A stretch of 64,000 nt of DNA. Origin: CAWHYG01 sp963833505 (GTDB lineage Bacteria; Eisenbacteria; RBG-16-71-46; CAIMUX01). A model generated the notes under the pieces. That model did not search any database, was not told where the DNA came from, and was given only the letters and a program-made list of their open reading frames with translations. This document shows, in pieces, positions 1-9,505 of the stretch. Location: positions 124,001-188,000 of the forward strand of contig CAWHYG010000005.1 in assembly GCA_963833505.1 (NCBI GenBank). Reading direction: 5' to 3'. The position numbers were made by a program, and so were the translations under genes. The first letter of the stretch is position 1. Each line of letters begins with the position of its first letter.

Positions 1-1713
1 CCTGATCTGGTGGTGGCGAACGCCGGCGGTTTCAACACAGCCGGCAACACCGTCTCTGTGTTGCTCGGCCAGGGAGATGCGACCTTCGGGCCGAAAACCG
101 ACTTCGGCGTCGGTGACACCCCGATGTCCGTTGCCATCGGAGATCTGAACGAGGATGGCAGACCGGACCTGATCGCGGCCAACAGCAAGTCGAACACCGC
201 CTCTATCTTGCTTGGAAACGGGGATGGATCGTTCGGGGCGAAGACAGACATCGCGGTGGGAAGCGATCCTACGGCGGTTGCGATCGGCGACCTGAACGGG
301 GACGGCAAGCCTGACCTGGTGGTGGCGAACGCCGGCTCCAGTACGGTCACGGTTCTTCTCAGCCAGGGAGACGGGACCTTCGGAAAGGGGCGCGGCTACG
401 GCACGGGCTACTCTCCGCGGTCCATCGCGCTCGGGGATGTGAACGGAGACGGCAAGGCGGATCTGGTTGTGGCGTGCACGGAGGGTAATGCGGTGTCTGT
501 TCTGCCTGGCAACGGGGACGGGACCTTCAAGCTGAACACCGACTACCGAACGGCCGACTATCCCTATTCCGTGGCGCTCGCAGACCTGAACGGAGACGGC
601 ACGCCGGATCTCGCCGTGGCATGCCAGGGCGCCAATGCGGTTTCCGTCCTTCTGAACCACGGAGATGGAACCTTCGAGTCCGGGAACGATTACGGAACCG
701 GGTATGCGCCGGTTTCCGTCGCGATTGGCGACTTCAACGGAGACGGCAAACCGGACCTCGTCGTGGCGAATCAGGGTTCCGGCATCGTTTCGATCCTGTA
801 CAACATCGGCTTGGGGGAGATTTGTCCCGGGTCGTTCCTTCTCGCGTCTCCGGCCTGGGACGACTCCATCAGCTTCACAACACCGCATCTCCGCTGGTTC
901 GGCGCCCGGAGTTCGAGTTGTTCGGGGGCCATGCACTATGAGTTGTTCTGGTCCAAGGCCGCGGACTATTCGGGCGCCGATTCGGCCGACGCGGGCGGCG
1001 ACACCAGCTATGTTGTTCCATCCGGGTCCTGGATCGGGGGTCAGACCTATCACTGGCATGTAAAGGCACGAGACATCCAGGGACGCGAGCGCTGGTCCGA
1101 TCCTCCGTCGGGCTGGTCCATCTCTATCAGGAGAGACGCCACCCCGGTTCTGCTGCAACCATCTGCGGTCGCTTCGGGCGAAGGCATCGTCATCTCCTGG
1201 AGGATTCCTGACGGAACGGGTTTGACCGGCTTCAGGGTCTACCGGCGCACCGACGGGGCGTTGGGAGCGGATGCGGAGTGGACTTGCATCGCCGCGAGCG
1301 TTCCAAGTGGTGGCCAGTCCTGCCAGTACCTGGACACCAACGTCGATCCGGGGGTCCGATACGACTACGAGGTCGAGGGCTACGGGCCAACGGGATCGGT
1401 CGGCCGCTTCGGACCGGTGTCCGCGGAGGCGATGGCGGTTGCTCTGGCGTTGCAGGTGCTGCCGAACCCGGGGACGGGCGTGATGCGCCTCTCGCTGGCC
1501 CTGCCGAAGAGCGGAGAGGTGACGCTTCGCGTTTTCGACACGGCCGGACGCGAGGTGGCACGGGACGTCCTTGTCGGACTCAAGGCCGGTGTGCGGCAGG
1601 AGCAGTGGGATGTCCGGGATCGGCTGGGCTACCCGCTCGCGAGCGGCAGCTACTGGGTGCGGATGGAGGCGCCGGCGGGGCAGAAAACGGTTCGATGGAT
1701 GGTCGTCCGGTAA
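1..1713 (+). CDS. Secreted FG-GAP/VCBS repeat protein with FlgD-like C-terminal domain (5' end outside window)
   Basis: The frame is open from base 1, so the true start lies to the left and only about 570 residues are visible. They hold one cut and five complete repeats with a period near 49 residues. Each repeat has an Asp/Asn calcium-loop core (for example GDLNGDGKPD) followed by a strand such as VTVLLSQGDGTF. A beta-rich linker follows, then an FN3-like domain (WRIPDGTGLTGFRVYRR) and a C-terminal FlgD-Ig-like domain (LPNPGTG...SGSYWVRM) ending WMVVR. Such proteins are extracellular or surface attached; the repeats are predicted beta-propeller blades. The last 190 residues closely match the end of the gene at 56691-59771, so the two are paralogs. 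Function beyond adhesion or surface display cannot be read from the sequence. Confidence 0.9.
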   Translation, partial: PDLVVANAGGFNTAGNTVSVLLGQGDATFGPKTDFGVGDTPMSVAIGDLNEDGRPDLIAANSKSNTASILLGNGDGSFGAKTDIAVGSDPTAVAIGDLNGDGKPDLVVANAGSSTVTVLLSQGDGTFGKGRGYGTGYSPRSIALGDVNGDGKADLVVACTEGNAVSVLPGNGDGTFKLNTDYRTADYPYSVALADLNGDGTPDLAVACQGANAVSVLLNHGDGTFESGNDYGTGYAPVSVAIGDFNGDGKPDLVVANQGSGIVSILYNIGLGEICPGSFLLASPAWDDSISFTTPHLRWFGARSSSCSGAMHYELFWSKAADYSGADSADAGGDTSYVVPSGSWIGGQTYHWHVKARDIQGRERWSDPPSGWSISIRRDATPVLLQPSAVASGEGIVISWRIPDGTGLTGFRVYRRTDGALGADAEWTCIAASVPSGGQSCQYLDTNVDPGVRYDYEVEGYGPTGSVGRFGPVSAEAMAVALALQVLPNPGTGVMRLSLALPKSGEVTLRVFDTAGREVARDVLVGLKAGVRQEQWDVRDRLGYPLASGSYWVRMEAPAGQKTVRWMVVR

Positions 1714-1765
1714 ATCGCGCGGGCCCGCATGGATCGTCGCCGCCAGGCCCGGGGCAGGAGGTGTC

Positions 1766-1957
1766 ATGGCGGGTCTGAATCTGGACCGCGTGACGGCCGA
1801 GAGGCTGGCGAGAGTGGGCGAATTGTGGGGCATAGTGCGCTACTTCCACACTGTGTCGTCGGGTCGGTCTGGGGACTGGGACGGGGCCGTATCCGGAGCG
1901 GCGGAACGGGACGCCCTCGACACTGACAGTGCTTGCTGCTCGGTATCTCTCCGGTAA
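1766..1957 (+). pseudogene. N-terminal remnant of an S41-family peptidase
   Basis: A 63-codon frame starts at an ATG preceded by a good Shine-Dalgarno (GGCAGGAGG, five bases upstream). Residues 10-45 include ERLARVGELWGIVRYFH and a following DWD. From family knowledge this resembles the 'LWGxVRYFHP...DWD' segment at the start of tricorn-like S41 peptidases, which are normally several hundred residues. Here the frame stops after 63 codons, and nothing peptidase-like follows before the glycosyltransferase at 2098. The intact ribosome site suggests a recently truncated gene. No PDZ or catalytic domain is present, so no activity is expected. The assignment rests on one short motif. Confidence 0.45.
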
Positions 1958-2097
1958 GCCCATGCGGCCCGAGCGCGTCGCAGCAGTCACGACCGGCCGG
2001 CACGGAATCCAGCGCCGCCGTGCCCCGCGCCCATGTCGCGCCACCAGACTGACGCCGCCCTGGACGCCACCTCCGGTCTTGCGTAGTCTCCTCCTTC

Positions 2098-3309
2098 ATG
2101 TCCTTGAAGGGAGATGAGGGCCGCGGCCTCCGGATCGCCGCCGTCGCCTATACGCAACTCGCCTACGACCCCCGTGTCCGCCGCGAGGCCGGCATCCTGG
2201 CCGGGGCAGGCTATCAGGTGGACGTCTTCGCGCTGGCGGAACGCGACACGGGCCGCCCTTATCCGCCCGGAATCCGCCTCCACCCGATCGAGCTGCCGCG
2301 CTATCGGGGAGATTCGGCGGTCAACTACCTCCGCAGCTACGCGGAGTTCATCCGCCGCGTCCGGCGCGCCGTGGCCCGGGCCCATCGCGTCGCGCCGTAT
2401 GCCCTGGCGCACTGCCATACGATGCCCGACCTCATCGTGCTGGCGGCGGAACCCCTTCGCCGGGCGGGTGTCCCGGTGCTGCTCGACATCCATGACAACA
2501 TGCCGGAGATCTACGCGGAGAAGTTCGGCCTCGGTCCCGGCCACTGGAAGATCCGCCTGCTCCGCCGGGCCGAGCGGTGGGCGGCGAACCGGGCCGACCG
2601 TGTTCTCACTCCATCCCGGACTCAGGCCGAAAGGCTGGCCGCGAACGGAATCCCGCCGGCGAAGATCCGCCTGCTGCACAATCTGCCCGACCCGGCGATC
2701 TTCGGATCTCCCGGCGCGTTCCTGGAAGATCGCGATCGCGACCGCTACCGGGTCGCCTATCACGGCACGCTGGCCCGGCGCCTCGGGTTGTCGGTAGCCC
2801 TGGAAGGGCTGGCCCGGATCCGGAAGGAGATGGACGCCGCAGGCCCGTGGCGATTCGAGATCTACGGCAACGGCGACGCCCGTCCCGAGCTGATCGAAAG
2901 AGCGCAGTCCCTGGGCCTCGCGGACCGCGTCCTCTTCAGCGACGGTTTCCTGCCTCTGGAAGAGCTTCCCGCGCGCCTTCGGGGCGCGTCGCTCGGGCTC
3001 GTTCCGGCTTTGCGCGAGGGGGACACCGACTTGATGTTGCCGACCAAGCTGCTGGAGTACCTCCATCTCGGGATTCCCGCGATCACGACGGCGACCTTGA
3101 CCGTGCGGGAATACGTGCGCCCGGATGAGGCCGTGCTCCTCGAGGAGTCGAATCCCGAGGAATGGGGCCGGGCGATCCTGGCCCTGAGGCGTTCGCCGAA
3201 CGGCGGCCAAGCCCAGGCGACACGGGCCCTGGCGTTTTTCGAGCGCCATCCGTGGGAGCGCGAGGCCGAATCCTTCCGCGAGCTGGTGGTGGAGGTTCTC
3301 CGGGGCTGA
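2098..3309 (+). CDS. GT4-type glycosyltransferase
   Basis: This 403-residue protein has the two-Rossmann-fold layout of GT-B (GT4) glycosyltransferases. The N-terminal half contains RIAAVAYTQLAYDPRVRREA, a pattern in which the donor-side domain binds after an R-V-R-R motif, and LLDIHDNMPE at about residues 128-137. The C-terminal half has YRVAYHGTLARRLGL (start of the second Rossmann domain), RFEIYGNGD, VLFSDGFLPLEELP and the donor-loop region LPTKLLEYLHLGIPAI. Length is normal for the family. It probably transfers a sugar from an NDP-sugar to a lipid- or polysaccharide-linked acceptor at the inner membrane. No other glycan biosynthesis genes flank it, except the deacetylase-like lipoprotein at 3523-4704, which is convergent. 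Donor and acceptor cannot be inferred. The ATG has no strong Shine-Dalgarno. Confidence 0.85.
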   Translation: MSLKGDEGRGLRIAAVAYTQLAYDPRVRREAGILAGAGYQVDVFALAERDTGRPYPPGIRLHPIELPRYRGDSAVNYLRSYAEFIRRVRRAVARAHRVAPYALAHCHTMPDLIVLAAEPLRRAGVPVLLDIHDNMPEIYAEKFGLGPGHWKIRLLRRAERWAANRADRVLTPSRTQAERLAANGIPPAKIRLLHNLPDPAIFGSPGAFLEDRDRDRYRVAYHGTLARRLGLSVALEGLARIRKEMDAAGPWRFEIYGNGDARPELIERAQSLGLADRVLFSDGFLPLEELPARLRGASLGLVPALREGDTDLMLPTKLLEYLHLGIPAITTATLTVREYVRPDEAVLLEESNPEEWGRAILALRRSPNGGQAQATRALAFFERHPWEREAESFRELVVEVLRG

Positions 3310-3522
3310 CCCGGCGGGAATCTGCGGCAACGCCCGCCAGCTACGCTTTCATCGCGTCGCCGGAATGGCCACAGCACTTTCGACCCCAGGGGCGGACCGA
3401 TCCGGCAGACCGGACTGCGCGTCTGCTCCCCCAACAGCAAGATCTGCTGGACCTGATCGAGCGCCCGCATCGGCGATGTCCCGATCCGTGACCTGATCGA
3501 GCCCTGCGGCAACCGCGCCGAG

Positions 3523-4704
3523 CTACTTCACTCCGGATCTTCGCTGGGCGCCGGGTTGGTCGTCTTTCACCCCGAATCTCTTCTGGGCGTCGGGATGGTA
3601 GTAGCCGTAGAGATCGGACGGCAGCACGAAGGTGTCCCCGCGGTTCTTCAGGAAGTCGACGACCTGCCCCAATTGCCCCCAGAGCGAGTCGGTGTACGCC
3701 ACCACGTGAATCTGGAGCGTGATCACCTGCTGCGTGGAATCGTAGCCCGCAAGGAATTTGGTGAAATTCGGATAGAAGGCGGGGAACTCCGCGTCCGCCA
3801 CGCGGGGAAGCACCAGCTTGCCCGCCCCCGGAAGACCGAAGTACCAGACCTCGATGTCGGGAATCTCCTGAAGGGCATGCACGGTCACGGAATCGATCGC
3901 GTTGTAAGGGGCTCCGAAAGCGTGAATGGTCACGCCGAGCTGCGAGCGGGCGAGATCCTGGGTCAGCTCGAGATGCTGGAGCTGGGCCGTCAACGGCGTG
4001 TTCTGGAACTCGTAGATCACGCGGCCGAGGGAGTCTTTCTGGGTGCCGCCGGAGTGATCGTAGCCGTGGCTGAAGACCTCGATGCGGCCGGTTTGCAGCT
4101 CGGACCGAAGCTCCGTGACGTACCGGGGACCGCCGCTTCTGAGCGAGATCCCGATGACGCCCACGCTGGCCACGATGTCCCGGCCTTCGAGAAACGTGAA
4201 CAGCTTGTCGAAACCCTGAGGAACGTCCCCGTGGCTGGAGGTCATGTCGTCCGCCTTGAGAACGACCCACTGGCGATAGACGGGCAGGCTCACCCTGCAG
4301 CTCACCGTGTCTCCATCGGCCATCCGGACCAGCGCGGAGATGTCGGCGGTGCAAGGCTTGTCCGGGGCCTTGAAGGTCGCGCTCACGGGGCCGCCGTCGA
4401 TCTGCCCCTGGTCGCATCGCCAGCTCGCGACGGAAGCCGTATCCGAGGAGTCGACGGCGATCAGGTGGACGAGAGCGGAGCCTCCGACCCGCACCATGCC
4501 GTCGTCCGGAAGCAGGGCGTAACCGAGATAGGGCCGGGATTGGGAGGGTTGGGTCGGCGAGCTTTTTTCGCGGCTGCACCCGACTACGCCCGACAGCCCC
4601 GCGAGAAGGAAGGCCAGACCACCGGACGCGCACATCGCCGCGCGACGCGATTTCCCGCTGCGCGTGTGGGTCGGGATCGGTCCTGAGCTCCGCCAACGTC
4701 TCAT
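3523..4704 (-). CDS. Lipoprotein with polysaccharide-deacetylase-like (NodB-homology) domain
   Basis: The frame carries a signal peptide whose hydrophobic core ends in a lipobox, LSGVVGC-SREK, so the mature protein should be lipid-anchored. After about 130 residues of beta-rich sequence comes a NodB-like domain: VLKADDMTSSHG supplies the Asp-Asp motif, FSHGYDHSGG the HxxxH metal-binding motif, and HAFGAPYN the F/PY motif. Members deacetylate N- or O-acetyl groups of polysaccharides in a metal-dependent way; the substrate is unknown. Two starts are possible: ATG at 4704 (a long basic n-region) or ATG at 4635 (MCASGGLAFLL), which gives a more typical signal peptide. Neither has a clear Shine-Dalgarno. 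An open frame extends further upstream to 4788 but looks noncoding. Confidence 0.75.
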   Translation of the reverse strand: MRRWRSSGPIPTHTRSGKSRRAAMCASGGLAFLLAGLSGVVGCSREKSSPTQPSQSRPYLGYALLPDDGMVRVGGSALVHLIAVDSSDTASVASWRCDQGQIDGGPVSATFKAPDKPCTADISALVRMADGDTVSCRVSLPVYRQWVVLKADDMTSSHGDVPQGFDKLFTFLEGRDIVASVGVIGISLRSGGPRYVTELRSELQTGRIEVFSHGYDHSGGTQKDSLGRVIYEFQNTPLTAQLQHLELTQDLARSQLGVTIHAFGAPYNAIDSVTVHALQEIPDIEVWYFGLPGAGKLVLPRVADAEFPAFYPNFTKFLAGYDSTQQVITLQIHVVAYTDSLWGQLGQVVDFLKNRGDTFVLPSDLYGYYHPDAQKRFGVKDDQPGAQRRSGVK

Positions 4705-4811
4705 AGGATGGAGTCTAGGTAAGCGGCTGCCTCGCGGGCCAGATGTTTGGATCCGCCGGCGGTGATTTGCGACCCGACTGGCCAACAAAATCAGCTCGGG
4801 CCGGCCGGGCT

Positions 4812-5813
4812 CTACTGCCGGGCAGGGAGGGCTGGCAGATCCGGCGCCGCGGCAGAAGGCTGGTGGGAACTGCGAGCTAGGCTCCGGTGACCAGCAAACC
4901 CGCTGCGTGGGTGCGCTTCCGGTTCTCGGGACCGACAGCCTGATCCCGATGCATCTCGACGCCCCGCCGACCCATCCGGATTTGCCAGGGCCTCACGGTA
5001 TTGTGACAGCCGTGCTTCGAACTCCGTCCCGTCCGTGCCTCTGGGCAGTTCCGCGACTAGAGTTTCCAACGTGCGGACGGCGGCGGATCGATCGCCCATC
5101 TCCCATTCGACCTGCGCGCGGGTGTCGAGGGCGAATGGACGCATCTCTGCGGGCGCGAGACCGACGGCTTGTTCGGATAGCTTCACGGCCTCCTCCAGAT
5201 CGGCCGGGGACCTCATCCCCGGTGTCGCACCGACGGCGCGATACCGGCCGAGCAAGCTCCACGCGAGATAGTTGGCGTTGCTCCATGACGGATCACTTCG
5301 AACCAGTGCCCGATAAACTTCGATGGCCGAAGCCCACTGATCGCCTTCGACCAGAACCGGACCGACGCTCTCATCCAAAGTCGCCGACTTCGGCAGGGTC
5401 TCGAGGGCATGCAACGCTGTTGAAACCGCATCGGCTTTTCGGCCCATCCGCTCGTATGTTGTCACCAGCGAGATGTAGAGAGGCTCGAACTGTTCATCGC
5501 GCTGCAGGCCAGACTTCGCCTCGACCGCCGACTCCTCGTACCGGCCCTCCCCCCGCAACACCTCCGCCAGCACGAACGACCGGATGCTGCTGTCCGGACC
5601 GTTCCGCCGCAGCCAATCTGCGGCGACACGGGCCGAGTCGGCCTGACCGGTGCGGAGATAGACCAGGCCGAAAAGCTCGTGCGCCTTGGGTGAATCGGGA
5701 TAGATCGACACGGCCCGGCGAAGCGAAGCAAGGGCGTCTACGTGACTTCGCGCCTCGATCTGAACCGCGGCGAGCGAAGTCCACATCTTCTCGTTCGTCG
5801 GTTCATCTCGCAC
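4812..5813 (-). pseudogene. TPR-repeat protein, apparently truncated at both ends
   Basis: About 270 residues form tandem tetratricopeptide repeats (for example ALASLRRAVSIYPDSPKAHE, YEESAVEAKSGLQRDEQFEP and SAAVRTLETLVAELP), usually protein-interaction scaffolds. There is no signal peptide or initiating domain: the first codon (GTG) falls eight bases upstream of the stop of the neighbouring FG-GAP frame, and the TPR begins immediately. The last 55 residues lose TPR character and become Arg/Ser/Pro-rich, as expected after a frameshift. The 5' edge coincides with the point where the FG-GAP gene at 5803-8014 is cut inside a repeat, so this looks like a recombination joint between two partial genes. 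Translational coupling of two intact genes is the less likely alternative. Confidence 0.6.
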
Positions 5814-8014
5814 CGCCGTCTCCGTTCACATCTCCGGCCGTCCGGGCGCAATGACCGAAAAAGGCGCTCGTCTGGTCGCCCCTCTGTGACCAGGACGCAT
5901 TCATCGCAGTCCCCGAGGACAGCCCGTCGTACACGAAAGCCATCCCCTCGGCGGCTTCGCCATCGCTGTAGCCGCTGGCACCCACGATGATGTCGGAACG
6001 GCCATCCCCATTCACGTCTCCAGCCGTCGCCACGGAACAGCCGAACAGGGCGCCAGCCTGACTGCACCCTGTCGTCCAATCCGGGTCGGGCGCCAGCCCC
6101 ATCGCCGATCCCTGATACACGTAAACTCGCCCTTCCGAGGCTTGACCGTTGTTATAGAGCCGAGCGCCTACGATGACATCCGCGTACCCATCCCCGTTCA
6201 CGTCCCCGGCCGTTCCCACGGAACAACCGAGTTCGGCGCCGGCCTGGCCGCTGTCGACGGTCCAGGACGGGCTTGCCCGGAGTCCGGTTGCCGACCCTTC
6301 ATACACGCAAGCTCGCCCTTCATCGGTCTCGCCGTCGTCATTATGGTCGGCCCCCACAACGACATCTGAGAAGCCGTCTCCGTTTACGTCGCCCGCCGTT
6401 CCCACGGAACAACCGAAATCGGCGCCGGCTTGGCCGCCTTCCGCCGTCCAGTGCGGGTGAGCAGAAAGCCCGCTTGTCGAGCCGAGGTAGACGTAGGCTC
6501 GGCCTTCGCCGGTCTCGCCATCGTCATAATGTCCCGCCCCGACGATGACGTCGGAGTAGCCGTCCCCGTTCACATCTCCTGCAGTCCCCACGGAACAACC
6601 GAAGTCGGCGCCGGCCTGGCCGCTCCCCACCGTCCAGGAGGGGCTTGCCGAGAGACCGCCCGCGGAGCCGAGGTAGACGTAAGCCCGGCCTTCGTCGGTC
6701 CCGCCTGCGCCATCATGGTCGGCCCCCACGATCACATCAGAGTAACCGTCCCCATTCACGTCTCCTGCCGTTCCCACGGAACATCCGAAATCGGCGCCGG
6801 TCCGGCTGCTCGCCGCCGTCCAGGAGGGGCTTGCCGAAAGTCCACCCGCGGAACCGAGGTAGACGTAAGCCCGGCCATCATCCGGTCCCATCCGTGCCAC
6901 CGTGGTCGGCGCCCACGATGACATCCGAATAACCGTCCCCATTCACGTCCCCGGCCGTTCCTACGGAACAACCAAACTGGGCACCGCCCTGGCTGCCAGC
7001 AACCACCCAGGACGGGTTCGTCGAAAGACCGCTCGCCGACCCGGTGTAAACGTAGGCCCGCCCCTGGTCCACCTGACCGTCGTCGTAACCCGGAGCACCG
7101 ACGATGACGTCCGAGTATCCGTCTCCGTTCACATCTCCAGCCGTGGCCACGCTGTAACCGAAATGGGCGTTCGCCTGGTTGCTCTCTGCCGTCCAGGAGG
7201 GTGTGGTCAAGAGCGGATCGATGGTAATCGGATATGACGCACTCCGGTCATCGATGAGGAGCGCAATGCGGTTTCCACAGAGCTCGAAGCGCGATGGGAC
7301 CACATGGTCACCCGCGTCCTTCACCAGGAGTTCCGCGTAACGGAGCCGACGCATCCCGTTTGGGTCCAGCAGATCGATCCCCTTGGCATCTGGACGAAGC
7401 TCTGGGCGGAGGGAGCCGCCGATCGCACCCTCGACGCGGAAAGGCCCGTCACCCGGGAGGCGTTTGGGGACGCTGAAGGTCTGTTCCACGCCTTCCTTGC
7501 TGTTCACGTACCGCTCGACCATCTCACCCCAGGCATACGTCACCTGCGCGCCTTTCGGCGTCGGTTCGGCTACGCCCGTGGCCACCCTGGTCGACGGGTC
7601 GAGACGCCCCCACCCCATTGTGTGCCAGGTAAAGGTCCATGGGTCCGAGCCCTCGCCTACGCGAGGAACAACCTTGATTCCGCCATTACCGAAGTAGGTT
7701 CTGAGATTGTGCTCACGGTTCGGGGCCTGAAGACCTCGGGAGTTGACCGTCGCGTTGTACTCCTCAAGGTCAATTCTAGCGGACACCAATCGGAACCAGT
7801 TTTGGTCCGCACCAGTCCGCTTGACGGTAGCTTCGGCGGGGGAGTCCGAGGGTGGCGGCGATGTTTGGACCGGACTGACCGGTTCCGGCTTCCAGCAAGA
7901 ATGAGGGGTCATCGATCCCTCTTTGCTGCCGAATCGGCCGTACGACAGGAGAATCAACGCCACGGAAAGAGAGAGGCCAAACACGGACTGACGGAGGGCG
8001 ATTCGGCTGAACAT
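5803..8014 (-). pseudogene. FG-GAP (integrin-type) repeat surface protein, frameshifted and 3'-truncated
   Basis: The start at ATG 8014 is chosen because GGGAGG lies eight bases upstream and gives a clean signal peptide (MFSRIALRQSVFGLSLSVAL...). About 230 residues of N-terminal region follow. Then come integrin-type FG-GAP repeats of about 62 residues with cores such as FGYSVATAGDVNGDGYSDVI and YVYLGSAGGL. Two repeats are read before a single-base frameshift near 6882-6885: one extra G converts the frame to a TGA. Dropping that base restores five more complete repeats. The eighth repeat is cut after GDVNGDG at about 5815, and no C-terminal sorting domain follows. The gene is therefore damaged twice, once by a base insertion (or sequence error) and once by loss of its 3' end. 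Confidence 0.8.
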
Positions 8015-8159
8015 GAGAGATCCTCCCATAGCGGGACGGGACCCGACCGCGGCGATGTGGTGATCCCCCGCGAAACGCGCGCGGTCTTGGCCGCGGTCGC
8101 GTGCCCTGCGCCGCGACAGCATCTGTCTCGAGCTCCTCGCGACGAGTCATGCGATACTG

Positions 8160-8168
8160 ATTGTATCA
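8160..8168 (-). promoter_or_regulatory. Extended -10 promoter candidate for the 8014 gene
   Basis: On the minus strand the sequence reads TGATACAAT, an extended -10 (TGn-TACAAT). It lies about 146 bases upstream of the ATG at 8014. No good -35 hexamer is visible, which is usual for extended -10 promoters. Confidence 0.35.
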
Positions 8169-8230
8169 CGCCATATCGGAAACCGTCCAGAGGAGTCTTT
8201 TCTGGGTGATCTTGGGTGATCTACCGGTTC

Positions 8231-8258
8231 TTGTGTCAGAGGTACGAGGCGGTATGAT
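8231..8258 (+). promoter_or_regulatory. Promoter candidate immediately before the 8266 start
   Basis: TTGTGT (8231-8236) and TATGAT (8253-8258) are separated by 16 bases. The -10 box ends only seven bases before the ATG at 8266, so transcription from it would begin at or next to the start codon. No Shine-Dalgarno is seen in that gap, which fits a leaderless message. Confidence 0.4.
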
Positions 8259-8265
8259 ACCCGCC

Positions 8266-9291
8266 ATGAACCCACGCCAGCGAACAGACCGGGCGGCCGG
8301 GCGCACCCCCGCTGTCCCACATGAACCCATTTGGATCGGCGGCCGGCTGCGCACGCCCTTCTACATCGCGGAAGGCACGCCGTACCGCCCCGACATCGTC
8401 CTCTGGATCGAGCTGCCCAGCGGAGCCATTCTCGGCTTCCGGCTCGCCGGCCCGGCGGAGGAGTCGAGGGCGTTCGGCGATTCGCTGCTCCAAGCGATCG
8501 CGTCGCCGCTCGTCGGACCACCGCGACGGCCGGGGATCGTTCGTGTGGCCGACGCGGCCCTCGTCGAGGAGGTCCAGCGGGTTCTCCCCGGGGCTCGGAT
8601 CGAACATGCGCCGACACCGGAACTGGACGAAGTCGTCAGGACCATGGCCGCATCGATGCCAGGAAGTGGCGACGAGAAGCCGCGCTACGTCCAGCCCGGC
8701 CGGATCGGCCCGGATGCGGTCGCGGCCCTCTTCCGCGCGGCCGCGGCCCTGTATCCGGTCGCGCCCTGGGAGGTCGCCGACGACGACGCGGTCCTCCGCG
8801 TCGATATCCCGGCCCTCGGCATCGACGGCGCGTGCCTGTCCGTCATCGGCGCGCTCGGGGAGAGCCTCGGGTTCCTGCTCTTCCCCTCCGTCGCCGATTT
8901 CGAGAGCTTCTGCATGGCGGCCGAAGAACGGCATTCCCATGCGGGGCCGGTCGATCTCGGGACGACGATGCTCGCCCTCAACTACGAAGCCGCTTCCGAT
9001 CTGCCGCCGACGATGCGCCGCGAGGCGACGACCCGCGGCTGGCCCGTGGCCGATTCCCGGGCCTATCCGGTGGTGGAGCACCGGGACCGCGACGGCGTGC
9101 TCCGGCCGCTCACGGGCCGGGACCTCGAGGTCGTGACTGCGATCGCGGTCGCGCTCGCCGCCTTTTTCGTCCGGCACGGCGCCCAATTCGTGGAGCAAGC
9201 CTACGAAGAGCCGATCTCCGAGTCCTTCGTTGACGCCGGCGGCGTCGAGGTGCGCTTCACCATGCCGCCCGATGCGGGAACGGTCGTTTAG
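8266..9291 (+). CDS. Hypothetical protein of an uncharacterised DUF6930/DUF7309-like type
   Basis: The start at ATG 8266 (MNPRQRTDRAAGRTP) gives 341 residues; the frame is open upstream to 8161 but that part has no support. The sequence looks soluble, with no signal peptide or membrane segment. Two alpha/beta modules are visible: residues 20-130 (IWIGGRLRTPFYIAEGTPYR, then GAILGFRLAGP) and residues 145-330 (RIGPDAVAALFRAAAALYPV, SVIGALGESLGFLLFP, and a long helix ending AAFFVRHGAQFVEQ). The second half resembles uncharacterised domains I remember from proteins that often carry SEC-C or pRiA4b ORF-3 modules, but neither is present here. I assign no function. It stands alone, convergent with the peptidase-permease gene. 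Confidence 0.6.
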   Translation: MNPRQRTDRAAGRTPAVPHEPIWIGGRLRTPFYIAEGTPYRPDIVLWIELPSGAILGFRLAGPAEESRAFGDSLLQAIASPLVGPPRRPGIVRVADAALVEEVQRVLPGARIEHAPTPELDEVVRTMAASMPGSGDEKPRYVQPGRIGPDAVAALFRAAAALYPVAPWEVADDDAVLRVDIPALGIDGACLSVIGALGESLGFLLFPSVADFESFCMAAEERHSHAGPVDLGTTMLALNYEAASDLPPTMRREATTRGWPVADSRAYPVVEHRDRDGVLRPLTGRDLEVVTAIAVALAAFFVRHGAQFVEQAYEEPISESFVDAGGVEVRFTMPPDAGTVV

Positions 9292-9505
9292 ACGGAACTG
9301 ACCCTGCCGGACTCCGAGACGGCGGACCACCCGGCTCAGGGACAACTCGGTCTTCTCGGCCATTCCGGAGTCCTGTTCGGTTCCGGCCGTTCCGGACCAG
9401 AGGTTTCGGAATAGGGACGACCGGAATCATCGGAGCGCGTTGACCTCCCCGGGCCCGGGAATGGAGAACTCAAGCTTGGGATTCCGCAAGCTGCGCGCGC
9501 CTCGC

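Noticed and set aside
2862..3512. Long minus-strand frames opposite the glycosyltransferase gene
   Set aside because: They are Arg/Pro/Ser-rich shadows of a convincing gene on the other strand.
3320..3530. Two similar GCGGCAAC...GAGCTAC stretches and a repeated ACCTGATCGAGC between convergent genes
   Set aside because: The repeats are short and not arranged as a hairpin or known element, so no feature is claimed.
5803..5813. Overlap of the FG-GAP stop and TPR start as evidence of an operon
   Set aside because: Both proteins are incomplete at the overlap, so a rearrangement joint explains it better than translational coupling.
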